Origin: a virus
DNA length: 33,685 nt
Virus record (IMG/VR): IMGVR_UViG_3300035180_000820
Span: 1-33,685 of that record
Direction: 5' to 3' (one strand)
Under the pieces are notes generated by a model that saw only the letters and a program-made list of their open reading frames with translations, had not been told where the DNA came from and did no database searches. The position numbers were made by a program, and so were the translations under genes. The first letter of the stretch is position 1, and each line of letters opens with the position of its first letter. Shown here one piece after another: positions 16,317 through 22,735 of the stretch.

Positions 16317-16377
16317 TTTGGCTGCGAGCAGTATATAAGGCGGCATATATGAAAAGCTCCGGAGAGGAGGAGAGCGA

Positions 16378-16911
16378 ATGCGAGAAGGAGACAGATACTA
16401 TCGGAACTTCGGCGGCAGTTGTGAATGCGGGAGCACCGAACTGATTGTGAGCCACGGGATACTCCAATGTGCCAACTGCTGGAAACCGCTTGCTACTTCG
16501 ACTGGTGGTAGGGAGAAGAGCATGAACGAAGTCAAGCGTACCGAACGTGGTTGGGCTGGACATGTCATCTGGTCAGCGAGCCGTTGCCGCTTCCGGCGGA
16601 ACACTCTGTTGGAATGCGGCGACAAGCGAATCGTGGTCTCAACGGTTGGAGACTTGGAAAACGGCGAGCCGATAGGCCATAATCGTTACTACGAGACCAA
16701 GGCATTCTGGGCCAAGAAGGACGGTGTCTACTGGGACGCTGACAAGGCGAAGGAGGTCCCTTTCGAGAGCCCGTGGTGTATCGGCACCTTATCTGGGACC
16801 TCGGATGACGAAGCTAACGATATGCACGAAGCCGTGGTGGCCGAATTGACCGAGTGGCTACGGCAAGGAGGAGAGCATGAAGCTGAAACGATGGGAAATC
16901 AGTCAGACTGA
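16378..16911 (+). CDS. Zinc-ribbon protein with conserved RGW domain, 177 residues
   Basis: The ATG has GAGGAGGAG upstream. The N-terminal ribbon is CECG...CANC (residues 15-35). A second part, from an internal Met near 49 (VKRTERGWAGHVIW to GHNRYYETKAFWAKKDG), has a conserved look I recall from many uncharacterised phage proteins. It is probably beta-rich. The internal ATG at 16522 could be a second start giving the domain alone. Codons are richer in CGG/CGC/GCG than in the gene before it, a sign of a separately acquired cassette. Confidence 0.65.
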   Translation: MREGDRYYRNFGGSCECGSTELIVSHGILQCANCWKPLATSTGGREKSMNEVKRTERGWAGHVIWSASRCRFRRNTLLECGDKRIVVSTVGDLENGEPIGHNRYYETKAFWAKKDGVYWDADKAKEVPFESPWCIGTLSGTSDDEANDMHEAVVAELTEWLRQGGEHEAETMGNQSD

Positions 16912-17089
16912 GGGTGAAGAGGGAGAATTGACGGCCATAATGTTTTACGGCCCCTGGCGCAACGGCGTCAATGCTGCGTTCACCATTTACCCAGGTAAGA
17001 CAGCAGGGACACCGGAGTTTGTCGAATGGCTCTTGCAGAAGCTGAACGCGAAGCACAAACGCAGGGGCGGAACTTCGTGCGCGGCCTGA
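16877..17089 (+). CDS. Hypothetical 70-residue protein
   Basis: The ATG has AAGGAGGAGAGC upstream and the gene overlaps the end of the preceding one by 35 nt. The protein begins MKLKRWEISQTEGEEGELTA and continues with beta-like segments (AIMFYGPWRNGVNAAFTIYP) and a short basic helix at the end. No family is recognised. It shares the higher-GC codon use of the gene at 16378 and was probably acquired with it. Confidence 0.6.
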   Translation: MKLKRWEISQTEGEEGELTAIMFYGPWRNGVNAAFTIYPGKTAGTPEFVEWLLQKLNAKHKRRGGTSCAA

Positions 17090-17132
17090 TTGCTAACTGA
17101 TGATGTTTGGAGCAAACCAAAAGGAGGCAGAC

Positions 17133-17432
17133 ATGTTTGTTAACACAGGTGGTGGTAGTAACTCTTCAGCAACAGCAGTAGTACCAGAGGTCCAGCAAAT
17201 CATGAAGAGGTTAGATATCGAGCTTGATGAATTAGGGAAAGCAGTAGAGGCTCTTGGTGTTCGTCTGGACGTGGTAATGACAGGACCTCTACAACCAAAT
17301 GATAGTCAGCCGATTCCCGAGGCTGTTGCGCCAGCACGCTGTGCATTGGCTGCCACTTTGGAAAGACAGGTGGAGCGCGTGGCAGCGTACAGAGAAGACA
17401 TAGACGCTCTTAGAAGTCGGCTTCAAATCTAA
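17133..17432 (+). CDS. Hypothetical coiled-coil protein, 99 residues
   Basis: The start is taken as ATG 17133 with AAGGAGG 5 nt upstream; ATG 17100 would add 11 residues without a ribosome site. After a Gly/Ser/Asn-rich head the protein has a helix with heptad spacing (IMKRLDIELDELGKAVEAL), a Pro-rich linker and a second helix (LERQVERVAAYREDIDALR). This suggests a small oligomeric coiled coil. The function is unknown. The next 123 bases carry no gene or strong signal. Confidence 0.65.
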   Translation: MFVNTGGGSNSSATAVVPEVQQIMKRLDIELDELGKAVEALGVRLDVVMTGPLQPNDSQPIPEAVAPARCALAATLERQVERVAAYREDIDALRSRLQI

Positions 17433-17555
17433 GGCGCAGGCACTTCCCTGGCAGGACAGCCCTGCTCGGCCCAGAGAAGCTGGCGGAAGGGCAAAAAGCA
17501 GAGAATGACAGAGGCAAATCACAATAAATAGACTCGCTACATCTTGGGGGAACTG

Positions 17556-18143
17556 ATGGATTACAAAATCTTGAGCAATGCAGAAGCTGAGGCCCAGTAT
17601 GCTGACTGGGCCAATATGTTTAAGGTGGACCGTCCTTTTCTGTCAGGTGCAGCTAACATTACACATAGGTTCGGTCAAGGTGAGGACTCTCTGGAGCACA
17701 TAGTAATAGGTTATGGCAATAGAGTACTCAGCCTTGTTACATTTCATGTCGGACGGCGCAAGAGAGGCATATGGGGCCGGTACTTAAATGTGTACTACGC
17801 ATACACAATACCAGACTACAGGAGACTCGGTCTTGCCTCTAGTCTTATGCGGTCAGCTGAGGATATAGCTCGCAGCAAGGAAGCACACAGGATAAAGTCT
17901 ATTGCAGGGTCTATCAGAGGGTTCTACTTGCATAGACACTTAGGCCATTCTATGTGGGGAGTTACTACAGAGGGCTCTATTATAGTTGACCACTACCTGG
18001 TCCCTGAGTATGACCTTCCAGGAGTGCCTCCAAATGTCTTAGGGTATGCTCCTGATACTAAGGGCACGTTGTCATACACTGAGGCAGAGAGCCTGTTCAG
18101 GGAGCACAAGGTAGGCAAGGCTTGGGCGCTCTTAGAGCAATAG
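17556..18143 (+). CDS. GNAT-family N-acetyltransferase
   Basis: This is a 195-residue enzyme. ATG 17556 has a G-run 5 nt upstream; TTG 17544 is less likely. The acetyl-CoA-binding segment is IPDYRRLGLASSLM near 95-108 (RRxGxA pyrophosphate loop), followed by a helix and SIAGSIRGFYLHRHLGH, a typical GNAT motif-B region. In the Pseudomonas phage PaMx11 pathway an acetyltransferase makes 5-acetylaminomethyl-dU, so here it could acetylate an aminated thymidine base; modification of a protein or antibiotic is the alternative. It is the last rightward gene. Confidence 0.8.
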   Translation: MDYKILSNAEAEAQYADWANMFKVDRPFLSGAANITHRFGQGEDSLEHIVIGYGNRVLSLVTFHVGRRKRGIWGRYLNVYYAYTIPDYRRLGLASSLMRSAEDIARSKEAHRIKSIAGSIRGFYLHRHLGHSMWGVTTEGSIIVDHYLVPEYDLPGVPPNVLGYAPDTKGTLSYTEAESLFREHKVGKAWALLEQ

Positions 18144-18182
18144 TACCCCCATCATACCCTACAGCCTGACTTTGTTTCATTG

Positions 18183-18211
18183 CGTCTCGAAGACGAGAGC
18201 GTGGAGTTTTT
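18183..18211. terminator. Possible weak terminator at the convergence point
   Basis: A 5-bp stem (TCTCG/CGAGA, loop AAGA; an alternative CGTCT/AGACG pairing overlaps it) lies between the convergent genes ending at 18143 and 18210. It is followed on the + strand, after 8 nt, by a run of five T. The stem is short and the gap is long, so it would be a poor intrinsic terminator. The location between converging operons is its main support. Confidence 0.3.
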
Positions 18212-18842
18212 AAGCCATCCTACGTTTCAATAGGCTCTTAGCAGTGGCTATACCCTGAGCAACCTTGGTAACTGGCTGGCTTAGCATAACAGCAATGTCT
18301 TCCGGGGACTTGCCAAGGTATAGACCCATCAATGCGCAGTCAGCAAGGAACTCATCCTCAAGCATGTTCATTAAGGAAGTATATACAGCAGCTCCTGGGT
18401 GAGTTATAAGCTGCTGCGCTGTGCGGCCATGCCTTTCTGTTTCTTCATCATACTCCTCTTCAGGAGGAACAGAATGTAGGCTTGGGTCCAGCCCCTTCTT
18501 TGTAGCATCGAGCATATAGTGGCGGAGATTGTTGGCTAGAGCATTGCGGAAGTATGGTATGAAAACAGCTTCATCATTTTCCATATTAAACTTGTTCAGA
18601 CACAATAACAATGTCAGACGTCCTTCTTGTATCAAGTCATCCTCTGTAACCCAAGGGGGGAGTTGGTGTTTGCTGAGCGTGTGGTAGACTGCTCTGTAAA
18701 TCATTGCTGCCAGTAGTTCTAAGATGGAGTCGAACGCCATTGGGTTACTTTCTGGGTAGTTTCTGTATAAGAAAATGTACTGCTTGATGACGGTGCTTAC
18801 TCTGCAAGCCCTTTGCCACCTGTTTATGTTAGAGACAGCCAT
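18210..18842 (-). CDS. Sigma-70-family-like transcription factor (210 residues)
   Basis: The region-2-like stretch WVTEDDLIQEGRLTLLLCL followed by YFRNALANNLRHYML (about residues 65-110) is the core-RNA-polymerase and -10-binding part of sigma factors. An acidic linker precedes a C-terminal helix-turn-helix (KSPEDIAVMLSQPVTKVAQG, about 178-197) in the place of region 4. The size is like ECF or phage late sigma factors. AGGAGGGG precedes ATG 18842. It is the most distal leftward gene but has its own upstream gap of 100 nt, suggesting separate control. It may read the TTAATTTAT-N10-GCTGWATANC promoters. Confidence 0.65.
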   Translation of the reverse strand: MAVSNINRWQRACRVSTVIKQYIFLYRNYPESNPMAFDSILELLAAMIYRAVYHTLSKHQLPPWVTEDDLIQEGRLTLLLCLNKFNMENDEAVFIPYFRNALANNLRHYMLDATKKGLDPSLHSVPPEEEYDEETERHGRTAQQLITHPGAAVYTSLMNMLEDEFLADCALMGLYLGKSPEDIAVMLSQPVTKVAQGIATAKSLLKRRMA

Positions 18843-18862
18843 ATACCCCTCCTAACAGCTAT

Positions 18863-18934
18863 AGTATAATACAGGTTGCACAAAAAGGTAAGTTTACTTC
18901 TATTCAACAGCGATTACTCATAGAATATATCGGA
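18863..18934 (-). promoter_or_regulatory. Leader of the sigma-like gene: -10-like box and long-loop inverted repeat
   Basis: On the leftward strand a TATACT box lies at 18868-18863 with TTACCT 17 nt upstream, a weak match to a vegetative promoter. Further upstream the perfect 7-bp arms AGCGATT and AATCGCT are separated by 22 nt. A degenerate form of the phage promoter (GCTGTTGAATAG, with two extra bases) also falls here. None is decisive. Confidence 0.3.
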
Positions 18935-18942
18935 GACAATCG

Positions 18943-19290
18943 CTATAATTCTTTGTATGCAGCCTGCACCTGTTTCCTAGACTTTAGGATTTCTGCTCTA
19001 ATTGCTTCGTCTCTATAGTACCAACTCCCCCTGTCTGCTTGGTACAGCTCTTTGCGCTTTTGTATTTCGTCTTCCTTTAGTCGAGTGACAAGGTTGTCTA
19101 TTTCGTTCTCAGTCATCTTGGCCTTAATCAAAGGGGATATCTTCCGGTATTTACAGCACTGAATCCCATAGCAGTAGTCAAACATATAAAGCTCTCCGGA
19201 AGCCACTTTTATCTGTCTTTGTAGGCAGATACGCGGGTCTAGAGGGCTTGGGCGGTTAGCAGGGCATGGAATAAGAATTTTAGGCTTCAT
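18943..19290 (-). CDS. Hypothetical Cys-containing basic protein, 115 residues
   Basis: The start at 19290 shares one base with the preceding stop (TAATG) and has GGAG about 5 nt upstream, inside the end of that gene. The N-terminal half has four Cys (PCPANRPSPLDPRICLQ, then YCYGIQCCKY), possibly one metal site. The C-terminal half is a charged helix (NEIDNLVTRLKEDEIQKRKE, then RAEILKSRKQVQAAYKEL). No family is recognised. Tight coupling to the hypermodification protein at 19290-20177 suggests a related role. Confidence 0.7.
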   Translation of the reverse strand: MKPKILIPCPANRPSPLDPRICLQRQIKVASGELYMFDYCYGIQCCKYRKISPLIKAKMTENEIDNLVTRLKEDEIQKRKELYQADRGSWYYRDEAIRAEILKSRKQVQAAYKEL

Positions 19291-20177
19291 TAGAACTCCG
19301 GCGGTTTGTTTGAGGAGTACAAAGCCCTTGGTTTCCCTTCTCCATTCAGGACTCTTAGATACTTGTCCACCTCACAACACGCTCCTTCGATATCTCTCAT
19401 CTCGAAAGCAGGTACATGTGGTTCTAGCCTGGTTACGGATGCTTTCAACAAATCCCTCATCATGTGAACACTTTCATCTTCCGGCAGTTGAGTCTTGAGA
19501 GGGAGGCCAAAAACTCTACACAGTCCTCGCTGCGCTCCTGGGCCTGCATTTGCCCAAGTCATGATATCAGTAGCATCTCGCAGGTAGTGGGTCCACCGCA
19601 GGTCTGTAGCGACCTCGTATGCCAGAAAGCCCCCCCAGCCTGGGTATGCTGCGAGCCGTTTAGTGAAACTACGGATGGTGTCATCTTTCCTTGGGGCAAC
19701 ATTACCCCTGTCAACCCACAGTTGGTTTAGTACGCTTTTGACTGTGTACGTGGGTTTGTCATTGGTAACAGCGTATTCCCGCCAGATGTCTCCACGGAGC
19801 ATGTAAGCTCCAGTGTACACCTTTTCACCACGTTTCTGCCTGTCTTGCATCACTCTAACTATTGCATCTGGCTCCCATTCATCAGGAAAGTTGGTTCTCT
19901 CAACAATCTCTTGGAGGGTAGGAGGCCAGTTAATAACTCTGGCAAGACACATCATCATCCACAGGTTAGGATGCTCTGCATAAGGCTCCCTCCAGTTGAC
20001 TCTTAGCCAGGTTGTAACTTTGTCTAACTCCCTGAATACTTGACAGAATTTGTATCTTTGGAATATTGGGTCATCAGTCCAGGGCCAAGGCTGCCCGGAG
20101 CTTTTAAGTAGATGAATGCGGTGGCGCTCATTACACCAGTACCAGAACACATCCATAGGTCTCGTGGTAGTGAGCAT
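19290..20177 (-). CDS. Second DNA base-hypermodification protein (HMUDK-helical / aGPT-Pplase1-like)
   Basis: This 295-residue paralogue of the 15045 protein lacks the AT-hook tail. The shared signature is WCNERHRIHL, PWPWTDDPIF and FCQVFRELDKVTTWL (residues 13-62); later shared blocks are AYEVATDLRWTH, DIMTWANAGPGAQRGL and FEMRDIEGACCEVDKYLR. Trp, Pro and Asp positions in the PWTDDPI block are identical, so both copies are probably functional. It has no P-loop and would need a partner kinase if the family's catalytic role is phosphorylation of 5-hmdU. The ribosome site is weak (GGGGCG), and the gene follows the preceding one by 2 nt. Confidence 0.75.
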   Translation of the reverse strand: MLTTTRPMDVFWYWCNERHRIHLLKSSGQPWPWTDDPIFQRYKFCQVFRELDKVTTWLRVNWREPYAEHPNLWMMMCLARVINWPPTLQEIVERTNFPDEWEPDAIVRVMQDRQKRGEKVYTGAYMLRGDIWREYAVTNDKPTYTVKSVLNQLWVDRGNVAPRKDDTIRSFTKRLAAYPGWGGFLAYEVATDLRWTHYLRDATDIMTWANAGPGAQRGLCRVFGLPLKTQLPEDESVHMMRDLLKASVTRLEPHVPAFEMRDIEGACCEVDKYLRVLNGEGKPRALYSSNKPPEF

Positions 20178-20179
20178 AA

Positions 20180-20392
20180 CTACGCCCCTTTTGATGTATT
20201 GTCTTGCTGTTCAGTTGACTTGCTTTCCTTGTTGTATGCTTCTTTTGCCTGAGCCAGTTTTTGCTTTAGCATTTCGTTGGCTATCTTTACACAGGTGACA
20301 TGCATATAGTTGCCTTGCTTGGTCTTGACTATCTGTTCTTCTGCTCCTCCCCGCTTACGAATCTTCTTACGGCACAATATACAGGTTTTCAT
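20180..20392 (-). CDS. Small zinc-finger-like protein, 70 residues
   Basis: GTAGGAGGC precedes the ATG. CILC at residues 4-7 and HVTC near 31-34 give a C-x2-C...H-x2-C set with a basic loop (RKKIRKRGGAEEQ), a treble-clef or LIM-like half. The rest is a Lys/Gln/Glu-rich helix with a polar tail. It is probably nucleic-acid or protein binding; nothing more specific is visible. Confidence 0.65.
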   Translation of the reverse strand: MKTCILCRKKIRKRGGAEEQIVKTKQGNYMHVTCVKIANEMLKQKLAQAKEAYNKESKSTEQQDNTSKGA

Positions 20393-20410
20393 GGTATAGC
20401 CTCCTACAGC

Positions 20411-20494
20411 TTAGAGACGCCACCCTTTCCTCTTGTCTATTTCTCTTGCTACTATGAAGCACCACAGAACTACCATCACACATAGTAGAGTCAT
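20411..20494 (-). CDS. 27-residue single-span membrane microprotein
   Basis: A 27-codon frame starts with ATG at 20494, overlapping the previous stop by 4 nt (ATGA), with GAGGAAG just upstream. The protein is MTLLCVMVVLWCFIVAR followed by a basic tail EIDKRKGWRL, that is, one hydrophobic span with a positively charged cytoplasmic end. Overlap, ribosome site and protein-like composition support it, although it is very short. It would be missed by length-filtered gene finders. Confidence 0.5.
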   Translation of the reverse strand: MTLLCVMVVLWCFIVAREIDKRKGWRL

Positions 20495-20688
20495 GGCTTC
20501 CTCTTTATCGGCGTGTCAACTCGAATCAGGCCAGTGGGTGTCACTCGCACTTCCAAAATCTGCCTATCCGTTTTGAGCGTTAAGAGCCATATATTGGGGG
20601 TGCTGGCGCTGCGCTCGACCTCAACCGGTCCCCAGACGAATCCATAGTCGGTAGCCTCCAGATAAGGCCACTTTGCTCTCCTCATCAT
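20491..20688 (-). CDS. Hypothetical 65-residue beta-rich protein
   Basis: Two adjacent ATG codons (20688, 20685) follow an AGGAG at suitable distance. The sequence alternates in strand-like segments (YGFVWGPVEVER, NIWLLTLKTDRQILEVRVTPTGLIRV), suggesting a small beta-barrel. It contains no cysteine or membrane segment. The function is unknown. It sits between a mini P-loop gene and a membrane microprotein. Confidence 0.6.
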   Translation of the reverse strand: MMRRAKWPYLEATDYGFVWGPVEVERSASTPNIWLLTLKTDRQILEVRVTPTGLIRVDTPIKRKP

Positions 20689-20690
20689 GG

Positions 20691-20915
20691 CTATATGCTC
20701 CTGTTTGCCTGCTTGGTTTCTATGATGATTGGCTCTCCCTTGTACTTGCTAGCGAGATAAGCACCTCGCTTCAGAAGGTCAATCACCGGTGCACCGTCAG
20801 GAGGGAGGTCTACTATCTGAGTCCTTATGCCGTATGCGCCGAGTTCGCTAGCAATTATGTGCGCAATCGTTGTTTTTCCAGAGTGAGCACCCCCTACTAC
20901 AATTATCTTAAGCAT
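20691..20915 (-). CDS. Mini P-loop NTPase / kinase-like protein, 74 residues
   Basis: The sequence opens with a hydrophobic strand and a Walker A loop, KIIVVGGAHSGKTTIAH (residues 3-19), followed by a helix. A second strand (TQIVDLPPDG) and a third near the end (EPIIIETKQ) are also visible. At 74 residues it has only the first half of a P-loop fold; no Walker B aspartate is clear. AAGGAGACAAAA precedes the ATG. It may be a stand-alone nucleotide-binding module or a decayed kinase; the clean ribosome site and overlaps favour an expressed small protein. Confidence 0.65.
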   Translation of the reverse strand: MLKIIVVGGAHSGKTTIAHIIASELGAYGIRTQIVDLPPDGAPVIDLLKRGAYLASKYKGEPIIIETKQANRSI

Positions 20916-21081
20916 TTTTGTCTCCTTTTTCCTCAGCTTTCATAATTGCTTTAGCTTGGCTGCTGGCTAGTGTAGCCCAGTTGTACACCCCCTCCCAGTC
21001 ATGCATCCGAAGATACCCCTCAGCACTTTTCAGGGCCTGCTTAATGAGTTTCGCATGCTCTAGCTTTTCTTTGGCAGTCAT
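20908..21081 (-). CDS. Small helical protein of the DW/WA family, 57 residues
   Basis: The start is taken at ATG 21081, which has TAGGAGGTGCGAG directly upstream; the ATG at 21099 would add six residues upstream of that site. The core HDWEGVYNWATLASSQAKAI matches the DWxxVxxWAxxxxxxA pattern of 12228 and 21576. The remainder is Lys/Glu-rich helix. It overlaps the mini P-loop gene by 8 nt. The function is unknown. Confidence 0.65.
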   Translation of the reverse strand: MTAKEKLEHAKLIKQALKSAEGYLRMHDWEGVYNWATLASSQAKAIMKAEEKGDKNA

Positions 21082-21126
21082 CTCGCACCTCCTATTCACG
21101 CTATTGCGTTTCCCTAACGTTCCGCA

Positions 21127-21579
21127 TCAGTCATCATCCAAACAAAAAAGTTCAGTCGCATCATGCGTGTCTTGTACCAAATCCTCTAACAACCCCAAAG
21201 AACGGTTATCCAACGATTCTATCCACTCCACTATTTCTTTCTTCCGTTCTTCTGACAACTTTGACTCTGGAGAAAACGAATACGGAATTAAACAAGAAGG
21301 ACGCCTTTTTTCCTTACTGGGGGCTCGCGCTGCTTTGAGCATCCGCGCCAGGTTGTCGGCTGCTACGCAAGCGATATTCCAGCGTATGACTCGCCATCTA
21401 TCCGGTGGGTCTATAGCCACGGCTGGTAAAGTGGCAATGCGGTCGTAGGTAGCATACATGGTTTGGTTGAACAGCATCCTTGCCGCGTTGGGCCATTTCG
21501 CCCACTGTTTTTGCCCAACGCAGTAAAGGTTCTCTGGGCTTTCCGGTAAATCCCATTGTGTTTTCATCTTCCTCTTCAT
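21127..21579 (-). CDS. Hypothetical 150-residue protein
   Basis: The start is ATG 21579, with AGAAGGAGGTGTGAG upstream, a leader repeated before several other genes; a longer frame upstream is rejected. The N-terminus is basic (MKRKMKTQWDLPESPENLYC). The middle is helical and Trp-rich (QKQWAKWPNAARMLFNQTMY; RWRVIRWNIACVAADNLARML) and recalls the W-rich helical family. The C-terminus is acidic (EDLVQDTHDATELFCLDDD). No catalytic motif is seen. It overlaps its upstream neighbour by 4 nt. Confidence 0.6.
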   Translation of the reverse strand: MKRKMKTQWDLPESPENLYCVGQKQWAKWPNAARMLFNQTMYATYDRIATLPAVAIDPPDRWRVIRWNIACVAADNLARMLKAARAPSKEKRRPSCLIPYSFSPESKLSEERKKEIVEWIESLDNRSLGLLEDLVQDTHDATELFCLDDD

Positions 21580-21788
21580 CTCACACCTCCTTCTGTTCCC
21601 CTCTCTTCCCGTATCAAAAACCGTGCTCGGTTGCAAGCAAAATTCGCCCACAATATAACGCCATCCCAATCCCGTACTTTAACCCTTTCCTTCGCTATCT
21701 CCAATGCCATATTAACCCGCTTCTCTGGGGATGACTCCCGCATCACGCGCTCCAAACCTTCCTCATAACTCTCTTCGGGCACAGGCAT
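21576..21788 (-). CDS. Small helical protein of the DW/WA family, 70 residues
   Basis: The ATG at 21788 has GGGGTGTGAT upstream. The core KVRDWDGVILWANFACNRARFL aligns with HDWEGVYNWATLASSQAKAI (20908 gene) and ERDWRSLTEWADRL (12228 gene). An extra acidic N-terminal helix (EESYEEGLERVMRE) precedes it. The protein is helical throughout with no metal or membrane signals. The function is unknown. Confidence 0.65.
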   Translation of the reverse strand: MPVPEESYEEGLERVMRESSPEKRVNMALEIAKERVKVRDWDGVILWANFACNRARFLIREERGTEGGVR

Positions 21789-21789
21789 A

Positions 21790-22023
21790 TCACACCCCTA
21801 TTGCTGGCGGAGGGTCTTTACGCTCTTCTGCTTGAAGACGCTCTGCTTCTATCCTGTAAATCGAAGCCAGCTGTTCACGTTGGCCCTGTACATAGTCGCA
21901 TACAAAGTAGCAGCACCTGCTGCCACCACATGGTACTTTCTCTTTATTTTCCCATGCGCGCTGTAAGCGTAGACAGGTTTCTGGTGTGACCAATATGCGG
22001 TCATGAGGGCAAGCAAATTTCAT
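21790..22023 (-). CDS. Small Cys-rich protein, 77 residues
   Basis: The gene starts at ATG 22023, one base shared with the previous gene's stop region, with AAGGAATA upstream. Cys are at MKFACPH, PETCLRL, VPCGGSRCCYFVCDY: six in the first 45 residues, a pattern of a metal-binding knuckle or disulfide-rich fold. The tail is a charged helix (QREQLASIYRIEAERLQAEE). The spacing does not match a named family. A segment of similar style is in the gene at 18943. Confidence 0.6.
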   Translation of the reverse strand: MKFACPHDRILVTPETCLRLQRAWENKEKVPCGGSRCCYFVCDYVQGQREQLASIYRIEAERLQAEERKDPPPAIGV

Positions 22024-22283
22024 TATTCCTTCTCCAATGGGTTCGGAAGATATTGCCAGTGGGTAGGATGGTAGTCATCATCAGCCCCACAGTTGTCTAC
22101 CTCCCAGCGCTGTGTTTCTTTGTTCCAGTAGCAGTCAGCAAAAGAATAGCAGCGCGCCCATACCCAGCCTTCACCATCATCTGTTCTGCACCCGATGATT
22201 GGCTCTTCGGAGTCAGGCAGCAACAGCCAGACGGGCCGCTCCATAGGAGGCAGTTCGTCTTCTACTTTCACCCACTCGCTCAT
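22023..22283 (-). CDS. DUF551-like protein, 86 residues
   Basis: The start is taken as ATG 22283 (MSEWVKVEDELPP), 4 nt after the upstream stop and with an AGGTG site; a longer frame lacks one. The pattern EWVKVEDELPPMERPVWLLLPD at the start and HPTHWQYLPNP at the end is that of DUF551, a small domain common in phages and often seen as WxPVxExLP...HWxPLP. The biochemical role of DUF551 is unknown. Confidence 0.75.
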   Translation of the reverse strand: MSEWVKVEDELPPMERPVWLLLPDSEEPIIGCRTDDGEGWVWARCYSFADCYWNKETQRWEVDNCGADDDYHPTHWQYLPNPLEKE

Positions 22284-22287
22284 GGTT

Positions 22288-22566
22288 TCACCTGCACCAA
22301 TCTCGTCGCTCACTTCGAGCTGCATACCACGCCCATTCCAACAATTGCTCTGCTTCAGCAGGGTTGCCAAGGGGTGTCAGGCTTCTCACTATGCCAAAGC
22401 CATTATCGTAACGCAACTGGGCTGCAACGCATACCAAGTTAGCCAAGCCGTACTTTTTTCGCACCACCTCCAAGTCGGTTCTAAGGTCTGCGAGTTCAGC
22501 GTTGAAGGCATCTTCGCTACTCGGGCGGCCCGTGAGCCAACAACACACCTGCTTTTTACTGTCCAT
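22288..22566 (-). CDS. Hypothetical helical protein, 92 residues
   Basis: AGGAGGATAAAG precedes the ATG. After a short head with two Cys (KQVCCWLTG) the protein is helical and charged (FNAELADLRTDLEVVRKKYG), with a second helical part (AEAEQLLEWAWYAARSERRDW) that contains a W-A-W/R-D-W arrangement reminiscent of the DW/WA family but in a different order. No known domain is recognised. It overlaps the membrane microprotein at 22556 by 11 nt. Confidence 0.6.
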   Translation of the reverse strand: MDSKKQVCCWLTGRPSSEDAFNAELADLRTDLEVVRKKYGLANLVCVAAQLRYDNGFGIVRSLTPLGNPAEAEQLLEWAWYAARSERRDWCR

Positions 22567-22735
22567 CTTTATCCTCCTCCTTTAGAGGATACCCTTGTGT
22601 CCACTCAATAAACCATGCCCACATAAGGAACAGCAGAGACGCATCCCAGAAGCCTGCTGACGCAGTCCCTATGGAAGCCATTGCTAGGAAGAAAACTATG
22701 ACGGTGGTAAAGAACTTAGCGACTTTGGGTTTCAT
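22556..22735 (-). CDS. 59-residue membrane protein with two hydrophobic segments
   Basis: The frame starts at ATG 22735, overlapping the previous stop by 4 nt (ATGA), with GAGGAGGACCCAG upstream. The protein starts MKPKVAKFFTTVIVFFLAMA, a basic head plus the first hydrophobic span, then has a second span (FWDASLLFLMWAWFIEW) and an acidic end KEEDKDGQ. The first span with its TASAG end could also be a cleavable signal. It is just under 60 residues and easily missed. Possible roles include a small envelope-acting protein; it has no holin signature. Confidence 0.65.
   Translation of the reverse strand: MKPKVAKFFTTVIVFFLAMASIGTASAGFWDASLLFLMWAWFIEWTQGYPLKEEDKDGQ

Noticed and set aside
16317-16377. 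TATATAA-containing gap as another copy of the phage promoter
   Set aside because: The block 19 nt upstream does not resemble TTAATTTAT, and the downstream block is GCAGTATATA rather than GCTGWATANC.
17433-17555. 123-nt gap before the acetyltransferase
   Set aside because: Only a weak 5-bp stem and an 8-codon frame were seen; there is no clear terminator, promoter or RNA gene.
20673-22611. Rightward frames of 60-180 residues opposite the small leftward genes
   Set aside because: They have no suitable ribosome sites and low-complexity Ser/Leu composition; the leftward frames have strong sites and overlapping starts and stops.
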